In this document: positions 48,339 through 59,400 of the stretch, in pieces | How positions within the stretch are numbered: position 1 is the first letter of the stretch | Layout of the letters: each line of letters opens with the position of its first letter | Origin: Yamagishiella unicocca | Taxonomy: Eukaryota > Chlorophyta > Chlorophyceae > Chlamydomonadales > Volvocaceae | Length of the DNA: 64,000 nt | Assembly: GCA_003116995.1 (NCBI GenBank) | Contig: BDSL01000007.1 | Coordinates: 186,001 to 250,000 of the forward strand | Direction of reading: 5' to 3' | The notes under the pieces: model-generated | Told to the model about the DNA's origin: nothing | Seen by the model: only the letters and a program-made list of their open reading frames with translations | Databases searched by the model: none | Translations under genes and position numbers: made by a program

Positions 48339-51300
48339 ATGTATCTTTCCCGAATGCTAAGCAGTATCCCAATATTGTTTTTAGCCATATGTTGCACCCT
48401 TTCATCGGCGAGGGTAACTCACAGCTGGCTTCGGAGTCATTCTACGGAAAATGCCCGTCAGCGGTCGTTGCAGCTGGGTCCGTCCAATGAGAGCTACGGT
48501 TGCACTTTACTTGGTATGCAATCAGTAGCGCCATTGCACTGTCAGCTATATTACATGGAGACACAGCGTGCCACCAGTTCCCGCCTCGCGATGCCCGCGT
48601 TTCACTAATGCTAGGGACTTTCCAAGTCAGCAGCAGCGGTGACGCGGAGATACGTGTGCCATTTGGTACGCGATGGGTACTGACATCGTCAAGAGCCCTT
48701 GAAAGAGCCCTTGATTCCATCGAGCCAGGTGAGTGCTGGATCATCCTAATGGAGCCGTGGCGGCTGCCAAGGGCGCAAACGCCGGCGTCGCATCCTTTGG
48801 CAACCTTACGGAGGCCTCCCATAGGGCATCGGCACTGCAGAAAACATGCGGAAGTGCACGGCGTAGACAGTTGCATAGGCCATGAATACGGCAGGGGGCA
48901 AAAAGGCTGCCTTTGCCCGCGCGCGTGCCCGCGCGCGGCCAACGAAACCACATGTGTCAGCGGTGACATCAATGCGGAACCCGGCGGAAAGCGAATGCAT
49001 TAGCACGCGGACGGACATCACGTGGCGCCGATAGTTGCCGTGTGGTGGTAGACGCGTAGTGCGGAGGAAGGATTTCAGGCGACAAGATGCATACGGCGGT
49101 GGGTACGGCATTCGGAAATCCCCGCGTGCCGCCTCCCCAAAGGAGCATTGACTGCGGTCGAGCGATATCATGGGGCCTAGCGCCCATGTGTCGCGCTGCA
49201 AATGGTCAAACCCGTACCAGGAAACCTTAAATACAAACCGACGTTGCATGGGGCTTCGATTACGTTCAGAACGCCTAGGTATGCCGTCAAAATCCAGAAA
49301 CGTCGGAAGAAGCTGTTGGTGATCTGCCTCAGGTCCGCTTGGTTAGCATGCCGGCAATAACGGTTCGTGCCGAAAGAGCTTTGAAACGAAATCGGGGGAA
49401 GTCACCTCCTCGATTTGTGCAAACAATGCGAATCTCTGCCGGATAGATAGCGCCAGTTTAACGACGAGGATGTTATCCTGAAGACGCGTGCCCAAAAAGG
49501 TACTGATCATGTCGCTTTCTCCGCAGGCATGTTTGTTGAAGCAGTGGGCCGCTGCGACAAGTCGAAGAGGCCATTCACCTTTTGGGCGTCCAAGGTGAGG
49601 GTCGCCCAAGAGAGCACAAACGATGGAAGCGGGAGCGTCCCGAACGAAGGAGAGGACACATCTTGGCCCACCGACAGAGACCTGGAGGATAACGGTGGAG
49701 ACGACACAGGGTTGAAACCTGAGGGCAACGGGGAGGCCGACGACTGGTGGTTTGAAACGGCCCATAACGTGAAGCCACCTCGCAAATCGACCGCCGAGTC
49801 GTCGCCGCCACCACGGCCACCACCAGTAAGGAAACAGAACCACGTACGTGCTTGGTCTATGGCGCTACTGTGCCCAGCAGGCCCATTGTATGGTCGAGTT
49901 GGTTTACGCTCCTGAATGGTCGTAACACTAATGAGTGAACTCATTTTGCAGGTCATGATGAGCTCCCCGCCGGCGATTCGTGGGCCGTCCAGCTCGTCGC
50001 CCCCACCCCCAAAGCCGCTGCCGCCCCCAACGCCGCCGCCACCCCCGAAGCCGACGCCGCCCCCAGCGCCGCCGCCACCCCCGAAGCCGCCGCCACCCCC
50101 AGCGCCGCCGCCACCCCCGAAGCCGACGCCACCCCCAAAGCCGACGCCACTCCCCAAGGCCTCTCCTTCTCCACCGCCACCGAAACTCCGTACGGATCCC
50201 CTGTCGACGCAGTTATCGGCGGACGACCCACGACCTCCTGGTTACGTCCTGAAAAGCATAGTCATGATAGTGGACATGTGTGGCGTGACGTCATCAGCTG
50301 ATATGAAATGGGTCCAGGTGCGTCCTTGCCGTACACAGCCCAGCGTAGTAGTACGCGCAGTGGTAAATTGCAAATTAGTGATGGTACTCACCGGCACGGA
50401 GCGAAGCGATGACGGCAGCAGGGAAGCTACAACTCACAACTGGCATAGGGCAGGCGCCAAGTACAAGTAGTTTAGATTGCGGCTAATCATATTCGCATCT
50501 GAGGTTGTGAATCACATCTTAAGCTGTACGACAACGTACGGCAATGGCAATCGGTTGTGGATGGGCCAGTCGCTTATTCAGCATTTGCTGTTCCCCCCGG
50601 CATCCATCTTCCCAAAATGTTTGTCGGTTGGGGACTCCGTGGGCTGGATGACGAGCCCCTAAATGCCAAAGAAACGAGACGCCGTACGACGAGCGCCGTT
50701 TAAAGCATGCAGAGATCGGACGACCGTACTATTCCAGTCCATCCACTTGCACCGGCTGAAGCCTTGGGGCGCACGTGTGCCTAAGCCACACCTTGCTGCG
50801 CGCACGTGCAAATTCAGGATACGTGGAGCAATCAGCTGCCAGACTTTTTCAACAAGGTCTCGTTCGGCGCGCTGCTTATGCCGAAAGATCCTGCCTACAA
50901 CAGGGTGCTTACTGATCGTGTGAAAGTTGACTGCTCAGGTACAAATCCTACCGGCGTTGCTCAGTGTTCTGTTCAAAGGAACAGCATTTGTTCTGTGCGG
51001 TTTGCATTTCACGGAGAATCCCCCTAACCGGATTCCTTTTCCTTATCCCCTTCGTTCGTAACCGTAGCCGCCGAGCTCTCCATGAGTGCCGTATTCGGAA
51101 CTTGTCGCGTGCGTGTTTCGTTGCGTATATATGTGTACATATGGCACCCAAACTACTGCTCGCCGCATACTGTTACGAACTTTGCCCATAACAGGCATCA
51201 CCGCAAAAGGTGTTCCCTGGATATCAAGTGTGACGAACTCCCAGAACATGGCAGGCTGGGCGGAGGCCGCTGACAAGTATGTTCGCGAGGTGCGGGCAGT

Positions 51301-53357
51301 CGGTCTGGGCGTGATGCGGTAACTTCTTGCCCTCTTGTGCCCAGATCACATCTATTCCGTTTCCTCAATCTCATTCTCCTCTTCAACGTGAATGCATACA
51401 TGTAACACCAATCCGTGCATTGCCTGTCGATCATTTGCTACGTCGGCGCTCTGACTAAGTCCTGCCCCCTACTACCTCCCAACCACAACCAGCGCCTCAA
51501 TCAACCTGTCGCGGGTTACTTCCACCGCGTCTATTTGCTTCCATCAAGTATTGGCCGGACATCGTTCGGGTCAATAAACTGTCCGGTGACCGGGTATGGC
51601 ACCCTGCGGCTCTTCAGCGGTGTTGCAGGCTCGTCGGCATGTAAGTTGGACGACAATGCGTCCATAGGGAGTCGTCGATGGTGCAGGATCCTGCGGGCCC
51701 ATTCACCGGCGACAATGCGTAGCCTGCGTAGCCTGTATGTGTGCGATGGCCGGTGTGATGGCCGGTGCGATGGCCGGTGTGACGCCGATGTGTGATGTCG
51801 CTACTGATACTCCGCACCCCCCCCATCACACATCACCTATATCCTCGGCCACCAGTGATGTTTCGGGTTCTGATTCACGAGCTGGGCCACAATCTTGGCC
51901 TGCTGCACGCAAAGGTGCGCGAGCATTAACGTTGCGTAGGACCTGCGCGCCATGCCTGCTACCGTAGCGGCCTACGTGCCAGGTCAGGTGCCTGCTACCT
52001 TGACGCACGGTTTAGGAGTAACGCGCGACTACGACCTGCCTACATCCGTGCCACCCCCACAATGCAACCGACATCGTAGGGATATGACAACAACGGTACG
52101 TTGAGCGAATATGGTGATTCGTCGTGCCCTATGGGCTGGCCGTCGGATGCGCCACCGATCCATTACAACGCACCGCACAGTGTGCAGCTGGGCTGGACGA
52201 CCCCGCAGGAGGAGTTGAGGGATACCGACATGACGGCAGGTGAGTCCGGTGGCAGTCAGCACAGGCCACGCAATCCTTTATTTATGCTTGTGGACCCTGT
52301 TGTTTCCTGCGCTCAGCCGCGCCTTTTCGACTTCTGCGTCCCCTTGGGCGTGCGTCCAGGCAGATGGTCTGTGTACAAGCTGCAGGGCCTTGCGGACGGT
52401 CCAGTCAGTTCATTGCAGGTGCGCCACACCGGGTCCTACAGGGTCAAGACAACTGCTTGGGAAAGGGGAAAGTGAGCGGGATGCCGGTTGGAAGCTAGGG
52501 TACAATGCGTTAGCGGGGAAGAAGGAAGCGCGAGGGCGATGGCTGTTCGTGTGTCCTGTGCCCGTGGCAAGGCGGAAGGCAAATGAACTATATATACTTC
52601 ATTGGGTCCTGCTTAATGTGTTGACATTGTGTACTCGACTCGTGCTACGGTGCTTTCATGAAGACCGCAGCGTTTACCTTCGAAACTGTACCGGCCTAGG
52701 CTTGCTCTTGCTCTTGCCCCCTTTGGATCCCCATCCCAGATTTTCCCAAATAGTTGGATGGCTCGTGGTTGGGACTACAATGACATCCTGTACATCAGTT
52801 TCCGCCGTTCTACGCGGACAAATGGGGATGCTGGTTTAAGTGACGCGTTCCGTAACAAGGTGCAGGTGCATAAACATGCGCGAGACATCCAGGGCTGTGC
52901 AGGGACAATACTTCTCGCAAACTTAGACGACGCTAACCAGAGGATCTGGCCCAAGCGCGACAGCAATGCACCTGCAGACACGGCCTCTCCTCTCCTAGTA
53001 GTGCGTGTGATCGCCGTGGATGAGGAAGCAGGATTGGCTGAGGTCGAGATCTGCAGGTACGACATGCCACAATCGACTGTCCTCTATGCTGAAACCTTGA
53101 CGCCATTGTACAATGAGTATGCTACCTTTCTGTAGGGCCACCCAGTTTGCGAAGGAGTATGGTCCGCAGTGCCGCGACGGGCTGGATAACGACTGCGATG
53201 GCAAGGTGAGAATGGTTACACATGCCACGCCGTCAGTCGTGGTTGTATTGAGGTAGCGTGTTACCAAGGTCAAGCTGTTACCAGCTGCCACTGATTTCCT
53301 CGGCGATTGATCCCTCACGTTGTGTCGCTGCCTTGATGCCAGGTCGACAACTGCTAG
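48339..53357 (+). CDS. M11/gametolysin-type matrix metalloprotease G3
   Basis: Third paralogue. Exons: 48339-48513, 48615-48728, 49527-49843, 49952-50317, 50818-50938, 51195-51289, 51493-51640, 51856-51914, 52080-52239, 52360-52418, 52740-53056, 53136-53205, 53343-53357; 2016 nt, 671 aa plus TAG, phases consistent. Signal peptide core SSIPILFLAICCTLSSA. N-terminal domain: MFVEAVGRCDKSKRPFTFWA, followed by an acidic Gly/Asp-rich stretch. The Pro-rich exon is the shortest intact one (122 aa; PPPPKPTPPPAPPPPPKP). Catalytic site: HELGHNLGLLH (His453, Glu454, His457, His463). Met-turn: DSSCPMG, with YNAPHSVQLGW after it. The C-terminus is PQCRDGLDNDCDGKVDNC. It is close to G2 in the catalytic exons (MFRVLIHELGHNLGL and GYFHRVYLLPSSIGRTSFGS are shared). 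Introns are longer than in G2, up to 798 bp (48729-49526). Another in-frame ATG lies at 48354. Confidence 0.9.
49995..50175 (+). repeat. Coding PPPPKP/PPPAP repeat of G3
   Basis: Nearly pure proline with regular Lys, Thr and Ala, from units such as CCGCCGCCACCCCCGAAGCC. The Ser-Pro content is lower than in G1, G2 and G4, so its glycosylation pattern may differ (inference). Confidence 0.85.
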
Positions 53358-56300
53358 ATCCAAGTGACACGGAACAAAATGTGGCGAGAGGGAATGCTAG
53401 ATAGGCAGGTTGTGATGCAGGATGTGGTAAGCGTCTGATGAACCCATGGTACCTTGCTCCATGGTCACATGTCAATGGCGCCTGAAATAGGCGTTCGTGC
53501 GCATCCGTGGTGTAAGCCTGTGATGCGTAAGGGTCGGTGGAACGTTTCCTCACCCTAGGCAGCAAGGACTCGTATGCATGTTGCTTTAGGTCGGCAACTG
53601 TTGCTTGAGCAGAGCGCAAGCAGGGCATGCGCAAGACATACCCCGGCCTCTTCGCGTTGGTGTTTATTTATGCAGTTCATATCAAGCTGATTGCAGTCGA
53701 GCATGCCTCGGTTGCAAATGCGTTTTGCTTAAGCGGTCATCCTACTAACCGGTGTGCCCATCGGGGACTTCGGGGAAATTTGCAGCTGCGCAAGTCGCAT
53801 GTCAGTAGCAGGAGGTGTGGTTACGGTCACGGTTACGGTTCCTTCACAGTAAATAGGCAACGTGCTCGTGGACTGTGACGGACGGTAATTATTTTATCAC
53901 TGGTACCGTGACGCCGTATAGTATAGGACATATATAATGGGCATTGCAGGGCATGTAGAGCGTAGCCCTCGCCACGGTGCTCGACACTCCCATTGTCCGC
54001 ACATGTACGCCGTCTCGTCGGATATATTGTGTGGATTTATTCAGCGTTGGAAGGTGGGTTACCATACTAGTAACCGTTCGTGCCATAGCCAAGTGTCAGA
54101 CAACACGTGGCGTGGCATTATGCGGATGTCCTTTTGTCCATTCCTATCCTAGAGGCGCCATGGACCCAGCCAAGCACACCCGCTGGCTATGCAGGGGCAG
54201 TCTGTTGTGTGTGGGGGGTTGTTCGACGGCCCAGCTCTCTCTTGATGCCGAGGTCCCCAGCGAGTTTTTGTGTTTGTGCCGCAACCTCTTTTTTCTGAAC
54301 CGTTATATCGGCCCTGATCTTGTCCTTCGAGACTTTGAGACTTTTGAGACGTAGACCCACCCATCGCAGCTATGTGTGTAAAGCATGCAGAAGACACGAC
54401 ACCACTGGTCAACCTTGCGCACGGCATTGCAGTTGACCTTTTGACCGTTAGGAGTACGAAAGCCGACAAAGGCCACTCGGGCCCAACAGAAGGCATTGGC
54501 AGGTACAAGACGCTGGCGTGGGACAACGACCCAAACGACAGCTACCATGCTTCGATCTTTGCATCTCCCTTGTCGCCCATACACAACGGCGTTTGAATGC
54601 CGCCCAGCAACCAAGAAAAAACCCCTTACCCTTTGTGGCTTTATCATTCTAGTCGGAAGCGTGCATATCAACCGCGTGACGGGCGCACGACACCTCCCAT
54701 GCCAGCCTAAAGCTCCGGTGTCATGACTAAGCATCCGGTGCATCCGCTGTGCGTCTGAAGCCCATGAAGCGTCGCTTCGTACGCGTCGGCGCAGGAATGT
54801 TTTCAAGTAATTGGAAAGAGACACCGTACTTGGAAGATGCAGCAAATCTGACGACAGGGTTGGAGATGATAGATGGGCCAGGATGGGCCTTTTGTAGCGA
54901 GGTGGGGTGGCCAATTTGGCTATGCAAGTACTCATGCCGTCGTATACCGCACGTTTAATTAGCAAGAACCTCATGTTCAGCAGCTCTCTTAGTTTGGGCA
55001 ACCGGGGCTTCTGCACCAACATATCTCGGGCTTGCAACCTGTCGCACAGCCCTACCTCCTAAGTGTCATAACATGCAAATCACTGCGTCGCGGCGATCTG
55101 GACCGTCTTGTAATGTGCCAAATTGTACCGAATTGTACCGAATTGTGTGCCTATCATCTGGCCAACCCTGGCCAACGTACACGATTATGCTGTTGATTTG
55201 TTTGTTGGTGCGTTTGCACAGGTTATAGAGCACGTGGTTAGCGATTGCTACTACGCATGCAATGGAAGTCTGCGCAAGGAAGGCAAGGGGAGACCGCGGG
55301 CCCGAGGGCTCGACGAGTCAAATGTGCACCGAAGTGAGCCAATACAATTCGCTTGTTGAAATAACGGTATATAAATGACCGAATAACACCTAGTAATGGA
55401 AAACAGGTAATTCTACGTATCTCCTTGGCGCCAGGTTGGCGTGATGACGGCAACGTTAAGGAGCGCACGGAAGGCAGGGCCAGGTGGCGAAAGGCAACAT
55501 AATCAACGATTTTTGATATGGAACGTATGAAAGCCGTCAGTGTGCGAGCGAAAGCGATACGGACCGTCCTTTTGATTATAAAGGGCACGTTGGTAATCAT
55601 AGCTCGTGTGCGTAGACAAGAATATTGCGTGAAACCACCTACCTATACAGAGAATCTGGCAGCCGCCATCTCTCGATTCTGCACACCCTGCGTAGTGTGG
55701 ACGTACGACAGCGCATACGGGATCCCCTTTTCCAGAGTTGCACATGACATCGGTAAGTACTTCTCTGATCTCAATAAAATAATCTATGATGCAGGTGTAT
55801 TTATGCAACAACCGGCTGACATTTTTGAGGCTACACTTCCTTTTACGAGCGCGTACTTGCATGATTACAGAAGGTGACAAAGAGCGCTTCATCAACGCTA
55901 GAGTGCGTATATACTGCTAAGCTTAGGTAAGTCGTGTCGTAGCGTGATCCATTTCACTTGGCAGGAATACAATTTGTTCCTGCATCCTCCCTTACGACCG
56001 ATTTTCCTTGAGCGATATAATGCTAATAATAATTTATTTTTGTGAGCAACCGTCATATTCCGTTCCTCCGTGCGGTCGCTCGGTGTTTTTCCGCCCAAGC
56101 TGCCAGACTTCACTTCGTATCATCTTTCGTAGCAGAATGCAGATCTCTTCATGCAACTGCATGCAGCTGCCACCGCCCGCCATTTCTCCAAACGGTCGTG
56201 AGAGCATGTGAGCCGTCGCCCATCTTAAATGCATTGCTGTATGGATAGCCGCATGATTCTCTTGCATCATTGCGCATCCATCCAGTAATCTTGGACGATC

Positions 56301-56418
56301 AGTCGATTACCTTTTCCGACGACGCGTGCTGTAAACTATTACGTCGCCGCTGCCACCTGCGGACTAGGTTGAAGGTTGTCCGTCGCCGCATCGACTCAAA
56401 GGACAGCCAGCCAGGACC
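53358..56418. other. Spacer between proteases G3 and G4
   Basis: The largest gap in the cluster (3.1 kb), AT-rich toward G4. It contains a triplicated ATTGTACCGA near 55120-55146. Open stretches on both strands at 54303-55037 and 55503-55895 have no recognisable domain. Nothing is annotated as a gene. Confidence 0.5.
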
Positions 56419-59400
56419 ATGGGCCTCCATGGGAGAATAATAGATGGCTATTTCGCGCTTCTTTTTGTACTTGGCGCCTTAAGGATCAGCGGAGCCTCCG
56501 GCAGTGCTTGGGGCTCGAATAGGGGCGACTTTACAACTCAGCGGCGCCTACAGCAAAAATCCACTGAGGCGATTTACGTCTGCAATGTGACAGGTGCGAC
56601 TCTCGCATGACTAGTACCTTTCCCAGCATGTTTTCCTGGGCGCAAGGGATCAAGTAAGTCGCGGGTGCTCACATACAGGTATTTTCAAGGTCGCGGACGA
56701 TGGAACGATGAAACTCAGGGAGGCGAATGGCGCGCGCTGGCTGCTGGTATGGACAAAGCCTCCATTGGGCATAAGCGCAGTGAGCGAAGGTATGGATTGC
56801 GATTGCGATGGTACACCGGTACAGTAATGGGCTGGGTTAAATGACCTACGGCGGTCACGTTGGGCATTTCGTTATCCTGGCCTTACCGCCAGCACCGCGC
56901 ATCGCATTTAAAATTCGGGCTCGCTTGCCGGGCTCGCCGCAGTGAGGCTGTGCGCCTCCTAGGGTGTGCACGGCGTTCACATTTTAAACGGCCGCGGTAC
57001 GGCATTATTACGGGCCGGGCAGGAAAGCCGGGATCGTCGTGCCACGTCCCCCCAGATACTAAACCCACGCTAATGACGCGTGCCACCTGGAGCGCCCGTT
57101 GCGTGTTGGGAGACTTACGGGTGGCTGTGCCCGTGCGTACTACAGTCATGAAGGCATAGGGTCACTTCTCGTTAAGACAAACGTGAGTACCCATTCAGGA
57201 TAACCTGAAGATATCCGCTTGCTCCACCCTAATACCATCGAGGGCTTATTCCTTCTCCTTAATTGTTGTTCGGATGCGTTATCCGCCTGCAGGCGACCTA
57301 GTCGAGGTCGAGGGCCGTTGTGAAGAGTCTACCAAGCCCGGCACGCTGAGGGTGAGAAAGGTGACTGTGTTGGACAACGGTAGTGGTACCGGTGACAGCA
57401 GCGACGCAGGCGACGACAATGCGGGCGGTGGCGGCAAGGGCGGCGGCAGAGGCAGCAACGACAACAGCTGGTGGGGCGTTGAAGAAAGTATGGTGAGTAT
57501 CTGCTCCCCCGCGCTCCATTGGACCACTCTACTTGCCCCTTGTCCGCTGGCCCTGCATATAGCGTCTTTCTTGACGTACCAGTTGCCCGTTTTGCTGTCT
57601 AATTGTCTCTGGCGCTGTGTTTGATCGTTGGCTTCTTAATCACAATGTGGTGGTCTGCGCAGTTACACCTTGTAAGTAGTTGTGTAATAACCTAATTGCG
57701 GCTCGGCCTGTTTGCGGCTCGGATGCGGGGATCCTGCCCCACGCCGAAACGCGTTTTTTTATTGCTCGCTGGGCCCATGTCTCGCGAATTATTCGACTCC
57801 TTTACTCGACGTCTTGCGTCTGCGCATCGCCCCCCGCATCGCCCGTCCCTCCCAACCCGCTGCAAACTTACACCGCTATCATTGCCGCCCTCATCGCTGT
57901 CCTTGCCGCTATCGAAGCCGTCACCACTCCCACCGCTATCAGAGCCGTCAACCCCCCCACCGCTATCGAAGCCGTCACCAACCCCACCGCTATTGGAGCC
58001 GTCGCCATCCCCACTGCTATTGGAGCCGTCGCCACCCCTAACGCTCTCGAAGCCGTCACCAGCCCCACCGCTAGTGAAGCCGTCACCAGCCCCACCGCTA
58101 CCGAAGCTGTCACCGCCACCATGGCGATCGAAGCCGTCACCACCCCCACCGCTATTGGAGCCGTCACCACCCCCACCGCTGTTGGAGCCGTCACCACCCC
58201 CACCGCTATTGGAACCGTCACTACCCCCACCGCTATCGAAGCCGTCACCACCCCCACCGCAATTGAAGCCGTCACCACCCCCACCGCAATTGAAGCCGTC
58301 ACCATCCCCACCGCTATTGAAGCCGTCACCATCCCCACCGCTATTGAAGCCGTCACCAGCCCCACCGCTATTGAAGCCATCACCACCCCCACCGCAATTG
58401 AAGCCGTCACCAGCCCCACCACTGCCGGAGCCGTCATCACCTCCACCACTGCCGGAGCCGTCACCACCCCCACCGCAACTGGATCCTCCTCCTGCTCGTG
58501 CACCTCCCTCCCCCCGGCAATCATCGCCCTGGAGGCCGCCACCCCGCAGGCCGCCGCCCTCACCCAGGCCACCACCGTCCCCCAGGCAGTCGGCCCTCCC
58601 CAGGCCGCCGCCACTTCCTCGGCCGCCCCCAGTTTCCAAGTCCCCGCCCTCTCCCAGACCGCCCAGGCCGCCGCCACCTTCCCCACCGCAGCCTTCCAGG
58701 CCGCCTCCCTCTCCCAGGCCACCGCCCAACCCTAGGCCTAGTCCGCCTCCCGCGTCACCGCCGCCGTCTCCAAGGCCCCCGCCAGTTGGCAGGCCGCCAT
58801 CGCCGCTTCGTGGACCGCCATCACCTCGCAGCGAGTCGCCACCTCGTCGGCCGCCGCCAGTTCGCTCGCCGCCCTCTCCTCGTCGATCGCCACCCCTAGC
58901 CTCGCCACCTCCTCCCCAACCGGCAGTGGCGCAGGCTCCGCGGGCCAGTCCCAGGCTGCAGATTAGCAGCGAGCCAGTGGCGTTGTCGTCTGAACCTTTC
59001 AGGGGCGCGACCCCTCCGTTTCGGTTCCCGCCTGCCCCCCCAACGGAGGTCGCTCCAGACCTGATGACGACCCTGGTCATGGCAGTAGACATGTGTGGGG
59101 AGGAGTCTTCCGCAGACCTCCAGTTCATGCAAGTGAGTCGGTGTGCGCTAGTGGAGGAGACTGCCGTTCGTGCAAGTGGGGCTTGCGCTGTTGTGTAATG
59201 TCAGTATGGGAGGTTCGATTAGGCTCAACATGGTGCGATCCGATATGGCGCCACCCGCTAGGACCAGCCTGACCTCCACACGGGCAGCGCTTTTCCTGTC
59301 AAGTGTGTACGGCCTTGGTTTCCTGCAGTTTGCTCAGAAAGTCGTGTCATCCTCGCGGAGGCAGGGCTATTGCTACAGCAAAAATGCAAGAGAGAGAAGG

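Noticed and set aside
54303..55037. 244-codon minus-strand ORF between G3 and G4
   Set aside because: Composition is unremarkable, the plus strand is also partly open, and no domain, ATG context or splice partner could be supported; possibly a transposon remnant.
55503..55895. Overlapping plus (119 codons) and minus (130 codons) ORFs
   Set aside because: Both strands open in AT-rich sequence and no recognisable family, so neither could be preferred.
57692..59128. 478-codon minus-strand Gly-rich ORF opposite the G4 linker
   Set aside because: Mirror of the Pro-rich repeat; the plus frame continues into the conserved protease domain.
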